Of a DNA stretch of 64,000 nucleotides, positions 8,375 through 17,371 are shown piece by piece. The first letter of the stretch is position 1. Each line of letters begins with the position of its first letter. Where the stretch lies: the NCBI RefSeq assembly GCF_036511935.1, contig NZ_AP028878.1, forward strand, positions 3,906,001 through 3,970,000, read 5' to 3'. The notes under the pieces were generated by a model. It saw nothing but the letters and a program-made list of their open reading frames with translations. It searched no databases and was not told the origin of the DNA. The DNA is from Marinobacter nanhaiticus D15-8W (GTDB lineage Bacteria; Pseudomonadota; Gammaproteobacteria; Pseudomonadales; Oleiphilaceae). A program made the translations under genes and the position numbers.

Positions 8375-8495
8375 GGGTCCCCTCCTTATAAGCTCGCAGT
8401 TGACTTGTTTGCACAATCAACCATGGCACATCGATGCCGAGGAGTGGGAGGGGACCATCCCATCAGCTACATAAAGACAAACCATGTGCCGCAGT

Positions 8496-9560
8496 TTACT
8501 TTTGCTGATCATCCCAAGGATGGACCGGCAACACCGCCTCGGTCACTTCCGGGTCCAGCTTGGAGCGGAAGTAATCCATCGCCTTCTCTGCCTCGGCAAT
8601 CTCATCGAACCGGGCAATGTGGTAGATCGCCTCGCCTTCATTCACCAGCGGCAGATTGTTCATGCCGATGACGATGCCGGACACCGAGGCCGTGAGCGCC
8701 GTTTCGGTCTCGCCGAATGGATCTGCAATTACCGCCAGCTTCTGCCCTTTGCGCACGCGCTGCCCAAGCCGGACGATGGGACGCATGATGCCATCAATAT
8801 CCGCCCGTACCCAGGTTGAGGTCGCCGCGACTTCAGACCGCTTCGTAACTTTGATACGCGATGCCTTGGGCGGCAGCATCTCGAGCGCACGCATGACCCG
8901 GATAATGCCTCGTACACCGCTGGAGATGATGACATCGTCGAACCGTAGCGCCTCGCCGCCCTCGTAGGTGATGACCGGGATGTCCAGCGAGTCGGCATAT
9001 TCCCGCAGGGTCCCCTCTCGGAGGCTGGCGTTGAGGATGATCGGTGCGCCGAAGGCTTCGGCGATGCGAATCGTTTCAGGATTCTTCAGCTCGGCGCGGA
9101 TCTGCGGCAGGTTGAAGCGATGGATAGCCCCGGTGTGCAGGTCGATGATATGGGTGACATTCTCCATGATCTGGGTGCGGAACAGATAGGCAATCCGTCC
9201 ACCCAGGGTACCGCTCTCGGAACCGGGGAAGCAGCGGTTGAGGTCACGCCGATCAGGAAGATAGCGGGTGCGCTGGACAAAACCGAAGACGTTGACGATC
9301 GGCACCGCAATCAGGGTACCGCGCAGGTGGCGCAATGCCCCGTAGCGCAGCACGCGCCGGATGATCTCCACGCCGTTGATCTCGTCACCGTGAATCGCCG
9401 CGCATACCAGTAGCACCGGCCCCTCGCGACGCCCATGCACCACTTCCACGGGGATATGCAACGGCGTATGGGTATAGAGCTTAGCCACGGGAACTTCAAC
9501 CGTCTTCCGCGTGCCCGCCGGAATTTCTTCACCGGCGATCTTAAAAGGCGCCCGTGCCAT
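8496..9560 (-). CDS. Succinylglutamate desuccinylase/aspartoacylase family protein (M14-like deacylase)
   Basis: 354 residues. Zinc-binding and catalytic motifs of the family are present: AAIHGDEINGVEII (H and E ligands), NPN-like region VPIVNVFGFVQRTRYLPDRRDLNRCFPG, HIIDLHTGA (third ligand His) and ITYEGGEALRF (catalytic Glu). The C-terminal 100 residues form a beta-barrel-like extension (VRADIDGIMRPIVRLGQRVRKGQKLAVI). The substrate is not the arginine-catabolic one by context: the gene lies 1 base after rimK and is surely cotranscribed with it, so it may remove acyl or glutamyl groups related to RimK activity. That link is inference. Confidence 0.88.
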   Translation of the reverse strand: MARAPFKIAGEEIPAGTRKTVEVPVAKLYTHTPLHIPVEVVHGRREGPVLLVCAAIHGDEINGVEIIRRVLRYGALRHLRGTLIAVPIVNVFGFVQRTRYLPDRRDLNRCFPGSESGTLGGRIAYLFRTQIMENVTHIIDLHTGAIHRFNLPQIRAELKNPETIRIAEAFGAPIILNASLREGTLREYADSLDIPVITYEGGEALRFDDVIISSGVRGIIRVMRALEMLPPKASRIKVTKRSEVAATSTWVRADIDGIMRPIVRLGQRVRKGQKLAVIADPFGETETALTASVSGIVIGMNNLPLVNEGEAIYHIARFDEIAEAEKAMDYFRSKLDPEVTEAVLPVHPWDDQQK

Positions 9561-9561
9561 A

Positions 9562-10467
9562 TCAACCTCTCCCTTTGGTACGGGTTTTCCAGGGCTTCTG
9601 GTTCTTTTCCGTCCAATCGATGATCATACCCGCGATGTTTTTGCCGGTCGCTGTTTCAATGCCCTCAAGCCCCGGCGAGGAGTTCACCTCCATCACCAAC
9701 GGCCCACGACTGGAGCGTAGCAAATCCACCCCGGCTACGTTCAAACCCATCGCTTTTGCAGCAGCGATTGCAGTGCGGCGCTCTTCCGGCGAAATGCGCA
9801 CCAACGAGGCTGTACCGCCACGATGCAGGTTGGAGCGGAACTCCCCTTCCCCGGCCTGGCGCTTCATGGCCGCGATCACCTTTTCACCGATCACGAAACA
9901 GCGAATGTCAGCACCACCGGCTTCCTTGATGAATTCCTGCACGAGGATGTCCGCTTTCAGACCCATGAAGGCCTCGATCACACTTTCAGCTGCCTTGCGG
10001 GTTTCCGCCAATACCACCCCGATACCCTGAGTGCCCTGCAACAGTTTGATCACCACGGGCGATCCGCCCACCATGCGGATCAGCTCGGGCACGTCGTCCG
10101 GTTTGTTGGCGAAACCGGTGACCGGCATACCCACACCCTTGCGCGCCAGGAGCTGCAGCGACCGGAGCTTATCCCGGGAACGGCTGATGGCCACCGATTC
10201 ATTGACCGGGAACACGCCCATCATCTCGAACTGGCGCAGCACCGCAGTGCCGTAGAAGGTGACTGACGCACCAATACGCGGGATCACCACATCAAAATCA
10301 TCCAGGATTTCCCGGCGGTAATGGATTTCCGGGTTGGCCGAGGTGATATTCATATAGCAATGGAGGCAGTCGACCACCCGCACCTCATGCCCCCGGTTAA
10401 GGCCTTCCTCGACCAGTCGTCGGGTGGAGTAGAGCGACTTATTGCGCGAAAGTACGGCAATTTTCAT
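9562..10467 (-). CDS. rimK: RimK, ATP-grasp alpha-L-glutamate ligase
   Basis: 301 residues, the normal RimK length. The N-terminus [22 protein letters not shown] and [17 protein letters not shown] are typical. ATP-grasp motifs include [40 protein letters not shown] and [31 protein letters not shown]. RimK adds glutamate residues to the C-terminus of ribosomal protein S6, affecting translation. It overlaps the RimB-like gene by 4 bases (ATGA) and ends 1 base before the deacylase gene, so the three form a tight operon. Confidence 0.95.
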   Translation of the reverse strand: MKIAVLSRNKSLYSTRRLVEEGLNRGHEVRVVDCLHCYMNITSANPEIHYRREILDDFDVVIPRIGASVTFYGTAVLRQFEMMGVFPVNESVAISRSRDKLRSLQLLARKGVGMPVTGFANKPDDVPELIRMVGGSPVVIKLLQGTQGIGVVLAETRKAAESVIEAFMGLKADILVQEFIKEAGGADIRCFVIGEKVIAAMKRQAGEGEFRSNLHRGGTASLVRISPEERRTAIAAAKAMGLNVAGVDLLRSSRGPLVMEVNSSPGLEGIETATGKNIAGMIIDWTEKNQKPWKTRTKGRG

Positions 10468-10943
10468 TGATTGCTCCCGATGGCCGGCTCTCCGGCCAGA
10501 TAAGAATGTTGGGGCTGTACCAAGGCGCGGCCGGCCATCGCCGTGCGACCCAGCAGCATGCGAAATCGCATGGAATCGCGATTGGTCAGTGTCATCTCGA
10601 TGTCCCAGCTGGTATCGCCCACCACTACCGGCGTGACAATCACCAATCGCTGCTCCCGGTGACCACCGGAATCCGACACCACCCGCTCGTCGAGAACAGA
10701 AGCATCACATTCCACCACCGTATGGAGATCGTTCTGGTAGGGGTGCACCCAAAAGCGCACCCGACGTTCGTTGTCCTGGGTATACGGCTCCATCCTGAAG
10801 GTGTGAAGGCAGGAAGTACGGGCACCGGTATCGATCTTCGCCTTGATCCGTTCGATACCCAGTTCCGGCAATCCCAGCCATTCACGCCACCCCAGGGCAA
10901 CCAGGTTCTTGCTGGCCGAAGCCGCGGTGTCATTTTTCGTCAT
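10464..10943 (-). CDS. RimB-like retropepsin-fold protein ('ATP-dependent zinc protease' family)
   Basis: 159 residues. The family (Pfam Zn_protease, PF05618) has an aspartic retropepsin-like fold; the active-site loop is [14 protein letters not shown] near residues 35-48 (D-T-G-A). Later motifs are [44 protein letters not shown]. In Pseudomonas a related protein, RimB, works with RimK on S6 modification. Here the gene lies directly upstream of rimK (4-base overlap) and overlaps the end of the mscS-like gene by 14 bases. Confidence 0.85.
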   Translation of the reverse strand: MTKNDTAASASKNLVALGWREWLGLPELGIERIKAKIDTGARTSCLHTFRMEPYTQDNERRVRFWVHPYQNDLHTVVECDASVLDERVVSDSGGHREQRLVIVTPVVVGDTSWDIEMTLTNRDSMRFRMLLGRTAMAGRALVQPQHSYLAGEPAIGSNQ

Positions 10944-11802
10944 GGGTCACGTCCTGTTTGGCTCCCTTCCCACTAACCAGCTCTATCTGGAACGGTGCCG
11001 ACTGGCTACCGGCATAGACGCTGGTATGCGGGAACGGGATCTCGATGTTCTCCCGATCAAATGTCGCCTTGATGTCTTCCATCATTTCGCTACGGCCTTC
11101 CAATACCTTATCGGCTGGAACCCAATAGGAAAACTGCAGGTCCACGGACGACGGGCCAAAGGCCGTCATCTGTACAAAGGGTCTGGGCTCCTCCAGGCAA
11201 TGACTGTTGCTTCGGGCGAGCTCCAGCAGCAGTCCCTCCACGCGACGCACGTTTTCCCTATAGGCGATGCCGATGGTCAGGTCCAGGCGACGAATGGGAA
11301 AACGCGAACGATTGATCACGCGGGTCTTGATGATGGTCTCGTTGGGAATGCGCACGTAGAGGTTATCGGCCGTACGCAGCTTTACGCTCAGCATGTCGAT
11401 GCCGATGACCTCACCGATCGTGCCTTCCACTTCGATGAAGTTGCCGATCTCGAACGGCTTCTCCACCAACAGGAAGAGTCCGCTGATCATATTGGAGGCT
11501 GAAGTCTGGGACGCGAAACCAATGGCGACCGTAAGGATACCCGCAGCCCCGAGCAACACATCCGGCGCAAATCCAGCTTCCCGCAAGGCGGCGACGATAA
11601 AGATCACGAACACCGCATAGAACACCACGCGCCGGAACATCGCCGTCACATGGCGCGACGAGCGGCTGCGCAGGAAGCCGGTGGTACTGCGGGCCGCCAG
11701 GGTTGCCAGCACGAAGCCGACCACCAGCAGCACCGCAACGCGAATCCAGGCGCCCCAGTTTATCGATGTCAGTTCGCCAACCAGCGACTGCCAGATCTCC
11801 AC
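10930..11802 (-). CDS. Small-conductance mechanosensitive channel (MscS family)
   Basis: 290 residues, minimal MscS size. Transmembrane segments appear at about 18-38 (IRVAVLLVVGFVLATLAA), 63-83 (VVFYAVFVIFIVAALREA) and the pore helix region at about 90-120 (LLGAAGILTVAIGFASQTSASNMISGLFLL). The cytoplasmic beta domain follows: FEIGNFIEVEGTIGEVIGIDMLSVKLRTADNLYVRIPNETI. The channel opens under membrane tension to relieve osmotic downshock. It lies in the rim gene cluster downstream of the DUF432 gene, 23 bases away, on the same strand. Confidence 0.92.
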   Translation of the reverse strand: MEIWQSLVGELTSINWGAWIRVAVLLVVGFVLATLAARSTTGFLRSRSSRHVTAMFRRVVFYAVFVIFIVAALREAGFAPDVLLGAAGILTVAIGFASQTSASNMISGLFLLVEKPFEIGNFIEVEGTIGEVIGIDMLSVKLRTADNLYVRIPNETIIKTRVINRSRFPIRRLDLTIGIAYRENVRRVEGLLLELARSNSHCLEEPRPFVQMTAFGPSSVDLQFSYWVPADKVLEGRSEMMEDIKATFDRENIEIPFPHTSVYAGSQSAPFQIELVSGKGAKQDVTHDEK

Positions 11803-11825
11803 GCTAAGCTACTCCTGTCAGGGTT

Positions 11826-12629
11826 CTAACCGAAAATGCGGTCCAGGGTCTTGATCAATACCCCCCGTTCGCTACGGGTTCGCGGGGCGGCCAGCATCTC
11901 ACACTCGCCCGCCTCGACAGGCATCTTGCTTGATACCTTCAGGCGCGCTTCGGCGATGTCCGTTTCGCAAATCACGGTGACCTTGGGCGTCCAGAGTTGA
12001 CGACGGTCATTCCGATACAGTGGCAACAACGGTGTCGGCAAACTAAAGCGCTCCAACAGTAACGGCTCCGGTCGGCGGTTGCGGATATTCACGGGTGTGA
12101 TAACGCGCCATGGACGCTTGGGTACGGCGTCCAGCACCAGTCGCGCGAATGTGGGCGCGGTATAGCACAAGTCACCATCCATGGTGGAGCGCCCGACCCA
12201 GGTCAGTGACGGCTCCGCCAGCGGCATTTCCAGCAACTGGGTCTGGGTCCTGCCCACCAGGATGCGTAGCCACACCAGCGTCGCCACATAGATCGTACAT
12301 TCTCGCCCCGCCGGAATCGTCAGTGGCTGGTAAGGGCGGATCATGGTGGGCCGGTCAGCCAGGGCCGGCATGAAGATGATTTGGTTGCCGTCATCGGGAC
12401 GCACGAACCGGTGGGTCTTGACCTCCCCCACCGGCAGAACGTGGCTGATCGACTGGCGCCATTCGGTCCAGTCCGTCTCCCCGGAATCGCGCTCCCAACG
12501 GACCTGCCATTCGTTATCCAGCAACGTGACCCAGAAGCGGGTCTCGCTCAGCTCATGTTTTTGCGTTTGGCCGGATTCGAGGTGATAAGGATGATACCAA
12601 CGGCCGTAATCGTCCTGGACTTGCTCCAT
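11826..12629 (-). CDS. DUF432 domain-containing protein
   Basis: 267 residues with no signal peptide or membrane helix. WYHPYHLESGQTQKHE, LPVGEVKTHRFVRPDDGNQIIFMPALADRPTMIRP and IPAGRECTIYVATLVWLRI match the DUF432 family, often found beside MscS-type channels. The middle part YTAPTFARLVLDAVPKRPWRVITPVNIRNRRPEPLLLERF looks beta-rich. Function is unknown; genomic pairing with the channel suggests a partner or regulator. It is the first gene of the minus-strand rim cluster; the 228 bases to the divergent photolyase gene should hold its promoter. Confidence 0.75.
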   Translation of the reverse strand: MEQVQDDYGRWYHPYHLESGQTQKHELSETRFWVTLLDNEWQVRWERDSGETDWTEWRQSISHVLPVGEVKTHRFVRPDDGNQIIFMPALADRPTMIRPYQPLTIPAGRECTIYVATLVWLRILVGRTQTQLLEMPLAEPSLTWVGRSTMDGDLCYTAPTFARLVLDAVPKRPWRVITPVNIRNRRPEPLLLERFSLPTPLLPLYRNDRRQLWTPKVTVICETDIAEARLKVSSKMPVEAGECEMLAAPRTRSERGVLIKTLDRIFG

Positions 12630-12857
12630 GACTCCCTGTTATCGCCTGTTTTGAATGGAAAAAAGAGACTGGCGGCGACTGACCGCCAACGATACGACAA
12701 GGCGCACTATGTAGACTGGATTCCAGAAGGACTCAAGTAAGCACTAATCCGCATAACGCGCACGATAAAAACTAATAATTTCATTTAACTATAATCCAAA
12801 GGACCACTTGCCGCGAATAAACGACAAGTTAACCCTTCAACGCTACAAGGACGACTC

Positions 12858-14258
12858 ATGCCGCAACTGGTCTGGTTCCGCAACGACCTCCGCGTCGCCG
12901 ACAACCCGGCCCTGGTGGCCGCCTGCAATGAGGATGATAAGGTCGAAGCGTGTTTCATCCTGACGCCGGACCAATGGCAGGAGCATGACTGGTCGCCCGC
13001 ACGGGTCAACCTCATCCTCGACCACGTTGAAGACCTCGGGCGACAGCTTGCGGGACTCGGCATTCCCCTGCATATCCTGCAGGCGAAGCGCTTCAGCGAA
13101 AGCCTGGACGCTCTGGAAAAGCTGACAAAGGAACGCAGCGTCACTACGGTCCATATCAACGAGGAGTATGCGGTCAACGAAAGACGCCGGGACAAGACGG
13201 CGCACCAGCGTCTGCAGAAGCTGGACATCGCACTGCACAAATACCGGGACCAGACCGTCGCGCCCGTCGGCACAATCCTCACCCAGCAGGACCAGCCCTA
13301 TTCGGTGTTCACACCGTTTTCACGCAGTTGGTGGGACTGGGTCGAGAAAGCCAATCCCCAGAGCCTGGCAATCCCCAAACCCCAGGGTCCAAAAATCAAG
13401 GCGCCAGAACGCCCCCAAACGCCTTCGAACTTCCGCAAGGCGCCGCCCCCATTGGTCAAGAGCGGTGAAGATGCCGCACATGATGCGCTACAGGAATTTC
13501 TCGATGAGCGCGCGAACCACTACAAGGACGAGCGCGATTTCCCGTCGCTCAATGGGACGAGCCTGCTCTCGCCGTATCTGGCCAGTGGCATCCTGTCCGG
13601 CCGCCAATGCGTGCAAGCTGGGCGGGAAGCGCTAAAGTCCCAACCCAGCTCCAAGGGCATCCGCACCTGGCTCAACGAAATCTGCTGGCGTGATTTCTAC
13701 GTCAACATCCTCTATCACTATCCGCGAGTCAGCATGCACCGGGCCTTCAAACCGGAGACGGAGGAGCTCACCTGGAACGACCCTGAGAATGTATTGGAGG
13801 CCTGGAAGGAAGGACGTACCGGGGTGCCACTGGTGGATGCTGCCATGCGCCAGCTCAACGAGACCGGCTGGATGCACAATCGACTGCGGATGGTGACCGC
13901 GATGTTCCTGTCGAAGAACCTGTTCCTCGACTGGCGGCTGGGTGAAGCCTACTTCATGCAGAACCTGGTGGATGGCTTCCTCGCCTCCAACAACGGCGGC
14001 TGGCAGTGGAGCGCATCCACCGGCACCGATGCAGCGCCCTACTTCCGGGTATTTAACCCGATGACGCAGAGTGAGCGCTTCGACCCACGCGGGGACTTCA
14101 TTCGCCGCTACCTGCCCGAACTGCGGGACCTGGACAATAAACGTATCCACAATCCATCCGCCGGCGGCACCGTGCCTAAGGGTTACGTTCGCCCCATCGT
14201 CGACCTCAAGGAAAGTCGTAAGGATGCCATCGCCCGGTTTCAGGCCCTGAAAAAATAA
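12858..14258 (+). CDS. phr: Deoxyribodipyrimidine photolyase
   Basis: 466 residues, the usual class I CPD photolyase length. The N-terminal antenna (alpha/beta) domain starts MPQLVWFRNDLRVADNPAL. The FAD-binding helical domain shows LSPYLASGILSGRQC, WLNEICWRDFYVNILYHYPRVSMHRAF, VDAAMRQLNETGWMHNRLRM and GGWQWSASTGTDAAPYFRVFNP with QSERFDPRGDFIRRYLPEL. It repairs UV cyclobutane dimers using blue light. CAAGGAC lies 8 bases before the ATG. A weak stem overlaps its stop codon. The gene fits a surface-water marine lifestyle. Confidence 0.94.
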   Translation: MPQLVWFRNDLRVADNPALVAACNEDDKVEACFILTPDQWQEHDWSPARVNLILDHVEDLGRQLAGLGIPLHILQAKRFSESLDALEKLTKERSVTTVHINEEYAVNERRRDKTAHQRLQKLDIALHKYRDQTVAPVGTILTQQDQPYSVFTPFSRSWWDWVEKANPQSLAIPKPQGPKIKAPERPQTPSNFRKAPPPLVKSGEDAAHDALQEFLDERANHYKDERDFPSLNGTSLLSPYLASGILSGRQCVQAGREALKSQPSSKGIRTWLNEICWRDFYVNILYHYPRVSMHRAFKPETEELTWNDPENVLEAWKEGRTGVPLVDAAMRQLNETGWMHNRLRMVTAMFLSKNLFLDWRLGEAYFMQNLVDGFLASNNGGWQWSASTGTDAAPYFRVFNPMTQSERFDPRGDFIRRYLPELRDLDNKRIHNPSAGGTVPKGYVRPIVDLKESRKDAIARFQALKK

Positions 14259-14272
14259 CGGCAGCGCGTTAC
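14250..14272 (-). terminator. Weak terminator-like stem for the moeB operon (minus strand)
   Basis: On the minus strand TAACG-cgctgc-CGTTA is followed by TTTTTT. It lies beyond the moeB stop and the REP/MITE copy, at the very end of the convergent phr gene. The stem is only 5-6 bp, so confidence is low. Confidence 0.35.
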
Positions 14273-14330
14273 CGGGAAAAACGTGTTATTGGGAAATAGA
14301 AGCCTAGTCAACAACGTTGGGGGTTCTTGC

Positions 14331-14570
14331 GCGAGCCAGCCTTACAGGCTGCTCCGAAGCTAAAGAGAGTGTTGCAAAACTACTGCGCTCGGCCATGCGG
14401 CGTTGGAAATCCGCTCAAATTGCTCATTTACTACCAGTAAACTGCGTTTTTTCGCGAATTTCCGCCTTGCCTGGCCTTCGCTCGCTACGTTTTGCAACAC
14501 CCTCTAAAGCGTCGGCTACACACTCCAGTCGACCTGAATATGTGGCGGAGGCTTCCGCTTTTGAGGCGCC
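14331..14570 (-). repeat. REP-like repeat copy 2, interrupted by the 140-bp element, with an inverted partner
   Basis: On the minus strand the repeat reads TGTAGCCGACGC (14520-14509), then the palindromic element, then GCTTCGGAGCAGCC (14360-14347) with an imperfect hairpin AGCAGCC..GGCTGGCT. The matching 4 bases are TAAA on the plus strand (TTTA on the repeat strand) at 14361-14364 and 14505-14508. A degenerate repeat in the other direction, TGTGGCGGAGGCTTCCGC, starts at 14541 and ends near the moeB stop, giving a REP-pair layout as at 31165-31252. No gene is seen in the 314-base gap 14259-14572. Confidence 0.7.
14365..14504. mobile_element. 140-bp palindromic MITE-like element, copy 2
   Basis: This is the second copy, with the same length and termini (GAGAGTGTTGCAAAAC / GTTTTGCAACACCCTC; one terminal mismatch) and about 92% identity to 6958-7097 by eye. 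It is flanked by TAAA on both sides. Both copies read the same way on the plus strand, but the REP-like target here lies on the opposite strand, so the element is inverted relative to its target compared with copy 1. Confidence 0.8.
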
Positions 14571-14572
14571 GA

Positions 14573-15322
14573 CTAACCACTACATATCGGACATGCCGGA
14601 TCGCGAGCCAGTTTCATCTCGCGCCAGTCCATGCGCCAGGCATCCAGCAGCAACAAGCGCCCGGTCAGGGGCTCGCCGACACCGGTCATCACCTTGATGG
14701 TTTCCATGGCCTGACAGGCACCAATCAGGCCGACTAACGGTCCGATAACGCCTGCTTCGGAGCAACTGAGGGCTTCATCGCCGGTTTCGGGATAGAGGCA
14801 CTGATAGCAAGGCGTATCCGATTGACGGCTATCGAACACGCTGACCTGCCCCTCGCCGCGGATAGCTGCGCCGGAGACGAGCGGAACACCGGCACCAACG
14901 CAGGCACGATTGATGGCGAACCGGGTGGTGAAGTTATCGGTGCAGTCAACCACCACGTCGGCGCCGCGCACCTGCTCGATCATGGCCTCACCGGCCAGCC
15001 GGCAGGTCAGGGCATCAACTTCGATCTCTGGGTTGGTAGCGCGAACCTGCTCAGCCAGACACTCCGCCTTGGCCCGGCCGAGATCGGTGTGACGAAAGGC
15101 CACCTGACGCTGGAGATTCGGCAGCTCAACGGTATCGTCATCTGCGATGACCAACTTTCCGACACCGGCGCCGCCCAGATAGAGCGCCACCGGGCACCCC
15201 AGGCCACCAGCGCCCACGATAAGCACCTGGCTTCCCTTGAGCCGGAGCTGGCCCTGCACGTCGAGTTGCGGCAGGAGCAACTGGCGGCTGTAGCGCATCA
15301 GTTCGTCGTCATTCAGCATCAT
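14573..15322 (-). CDS. moeB: Molybdopterin-synthase adenylyltransferase MoeB (HesA/MoeB/ThiF family)
   Basis: 249 residues. It adenylates the C-terminal Gly of MoaD (or ThiS-like carriers) for sulfur transfer. Motifs: RYSRQLLLPQLDVQGQLRL, the nucleotide loop VGAGGLGCPVALYLGGAGVG, IADDDTVELPNLQRQ, DVVVDCTDNFTTRFAIN, and zinc cysteines CYQCLYPE and CPICSG at the C-terminus. It overlaps prmC by 4 bases (ATGA), in the hemA-prfA-prmC-moeB order common in Pseudomonas-like genomes. MoeB versus ThiF cannot be fully settled; gene order favours MoeB. Confidence 0.88.
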   Translation of the reverse strand: MMLNDDELMRYSRQLLLPQLDVQGQLRLKGSQVLIVGAGGLGCPVALYLGGAGVGKLVIADDDTVELPNLQRQVAFRHTDLGRAKAECLAEQVRATNPEIEVDALTCRLAGEAMIEQVRGADVVVDCTDNFTTRFAINRACVGAGVPLVSGAAIRGEGQVSVFDSRQSDTPCYQCLYPETGDEALSCSEAGVIGPLVGLIGACQAMETIKVMTGVGEPLTGRLLLLDAWRMDWREMKLARDPACPICSG

Positions 15323-16200
15323 TTCTCCCCCGCCCGTTCTGTTGTTGCCGGATCACTATCCGCTTGCCATCGACCCACCGTGAACCGGTCATTGCCGCCA
15401 TAGTCCCGGCGCGTTTCCACGGTATCGAATCCGGACTTGTCGAACAGAGCACGAACGGCCTTACCCTGGTCGAAGCCATGCTCGAGCATCAGCCACGCGC
15501 CCGGGACGAGCCAGTCAGGCGCCTGGGTCGTAATCTCCCGAATCGCATCCAGCCCATCGGCGCCGGAGACCAGGGCCGACGACGGTTCGAAACGAACGTC
15601 ACCCTCGCCCAAATGCCGGTCATTTGCAGCAATATAAGGCGGATTACTCACGATGAGATCAAAGCGTTCCGGGGTCAAATCCCGAAACCAGTGACTCTTT
15701 TCGACTTTCACCGGAAGTCCCAGATGCCGCGCATTATCGCGCGCCAGGGTCACAGCGTCGTCCACCGCGTCGGTGGCCATGATTGTCCAGCCGCCCCGCT
15801 CGCTGGCCAAAGCAAGCGCGATTGCTCCAGTGCCTGTACCCAGGTCCAGCACACGGGCATCTTGCGGAAGCGGAAGCTCGAGCGCTGCTTCAACCAGACA
15901 TTCAGTATCCGGTCGCGGAATCAGGGTATGTTGGCTGACATTGAGGGAAAGGCTCCAGAAACCCTGGTGCCCCAGCAGATGGGCGATCGGATGGCCGGCC
16001 ACACGCTGCTGGACGAGACGCTCGAACGCGACGATATCATCGGTCGCAACAACACGCTCGGGCCAGGTCCTGAACCAGGTGGCGCTGCGATCGAGGACCG
16101 CCGAAAGCAAAAGCTCGGCATCGAGTCGCGGGCTGTCGCCGCCAATCCGGCCGGCGGCATCAACCAGTAATTCAGCGACTGTGAGCTCGACCTTATTCAT
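15319..16200 (-). CDS. prmC: Peptide chain release factor N5-glutamine methyltransferase PrmC
   Basis: 293 residues. It methylates the Gln of the GGQ motif in RF1/RF2. The SAM-binding motif [17 protein letters not shown] and the substrate-Gln motif [14 protein letters not shown] are present; the C-terminus [15 protein letters not shown] is typical. It overlaps prfA by 8 bases and moeB by 4 bases, consistent with a coupled operon in which its substrate gene lies immediately upstream. Confidence 0.96.
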   Translation of the reverse strand: MNKVELTVAELLVDAAGRIGGDSPRLDAELLLSAVLDRSATWFRTWPERVVATDDIVAFERLVQQRVAGHPIAHLLGHQGFWSLSLNVSQHTLIPRPDTECLVEAALELPLPQDARVLDLGTGTGAIALALASERGGWTIMATDAVDDAVTLARDNARHLGLPVKVEKSHWFRDLTPERFDLIVSNPPYIAANDRHLGEGDVRFEPSSALVSGADGLDAIREITTQAPDWLVPGAWLMLEHGFDQGKAVRALFDKSGFDTVETRRDYGGNDRFTVGRWQADSDPATTERAGEK

Positions 16201-17278
16201 CCGCCTGGCTGGCCAGTAGCTCGGCCTGACGTTCCTGCTGCAACGGTCCGATCACCGATGACAGGTCGCCGGCGATCACTTCATCCAGTTTATAGAGCGT
16301 GAGGTTGATACGGTGGTCGGTCACCCGTCCCTGGGGGAAATTATAGGTGCGGATACGCTCTGAGCGGTCGCCACTCCCGACCAGACTCTTGCGCTGGGCC
16401 GCCTCGGATTGCTGCTGTCGCTCGGTCTCGGCACTTTGTAGCTTGGCCATCAGCAGACTCATGGCTTTGGCTCGGTTCTTGTGCTGAGAGCGTTCGTCCT
16501 GGCACTCCACCACAATGCCCGTCGGAAGGTGGGTCAGACGGATTGCGGAATCGGTTTTGTTGACGTGCTGGCCACCGGCACCCGACGCGCGAAAGGTATC
16601 AACCCGGAGATCGGCCTTGCTGATCTCGATGGCCTCGGACTCGTCCGCCTCCGGCAGTACGGCCACGGTACAGGCCGAGGTATGGATGCGCCCCTGGGAT
16701 TCGGTTTCGGGTACACGCTGGACCCGGTGGGCACCGGATTCGAACTTCAGGGCACCGTAGACGTGGTCCCCGCTCACACGGGAAATGATTTCCTTATAGC
16801 CACCGTGCTCACCAGGACTCTCACTGATCACTTCGACCCTCCAGCCGCGCGCCTCCGCGAAACGGCTGTACATGCGGAACAGGTCGCCGGCAAACAGCGC
16901 CGCCTCGTCACCACCGGTGCCGGCCCGGACTTCCAGGAAAGCATTCTTATCGTCATCCGGGTCTTTGGGCATCATCAGGTGCTGTAGTTCTTCATCCAGG
17001 CCGGCCTGACGGTCCCTGGCCGCATACAGCTCATCTTCAGCCATGGCCCGCATATCGGCATCGCCGTCGCGCATCAACTCCTCGGCTTCGGCGATGTCCT
17101 CCCCCGTCTTCAGGTACGACCGATAGCACTGGACGATTGGCTCAATTTCGGAGAATTCCTTGGACAACGCGCGGAAGCGCTCCTGTTCGGCGATCACCGA
17201 CTGGTCGCTGAGTAGCGCGTTGACTTCATCGAAGCGGTCGTTAAGCCGATCGAGCTTGTTCTGAATCGAAGGTTTCAT
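16193..17278 (-). CDS. prfA: Peptide chain release factor 1
   Basis: 361 residues, the standard RF1 length. It recognises UAA/UAG. The catalytic GGQ is in [21 protein letters not shown]; the tripeptide anticodon region is near [16 protein letters not shown] (P-E-T rather than the SPF of RF2), which identifies RF1. It lies 93 bases downstream of hemA on the same strand and overlaps prmC. Confidence 0.97.
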   Translation of the reverse strand: MKPSIQNKLDRLNDRFDEVNALLSDQSVIAEQERFRALSKEFSEIEPIVQCYRSYLKTGEDIAEAEELMRDGDADMRAMAEDELYAARDRQAGLDEELQHLMMPKDPDDDKNAFLEVRAGTGGDEAALFAGDLFRMYSRFAEARGWRVEVISESPGEHGGYKEIISRVSGDHVYGALKFESGAHRVQRVPETESQGRIHTSACTVAVLPEADESEAIEISKADLRVDTFRASGAGGQHVNKTDSAIRLTHLPTGIVVECQDERSQHKNRAKAMSLLMAKLQSAETERQQQSEAAQRKSLVGSGDRSERIRTYNFPQGRVTDHRINLTLYKLDEVIAGDLSSVIGPLQQERQAELLASQADE

Positions 17279-17371
17279 GCAGTGTCCAGGTCAGCAGCTC
17301 CGGTCCCGCCCTGGGGACCGCAAGCCGAAATTAGGCAGCGTATTCAGGTGTTGTAACGATAATTGATGACG

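Larger units (their letters stand above)
7201..8470 (-). mobile_element. IS110 family (IS1111-like) insertion sequence, approximate ends
   Basis: The element contains the single transposase at 7352-8374. The ends are not defined by obvious inverted repeats. An exact 9-bp direct repeat ATCAGCTAC occurs at 7192-7200 and 8462-8470 and would bound an element of about 1270 bp, the usual size for this family; I used it as a provisional limit. Non-coding flanks would then be about 96 bp on the 5' side of the gene and about 151 bp on the 3' side. It sits directly beside the REP/MITE island; IS110-family elements often target REP-like repeats. Confidence 0.6.
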
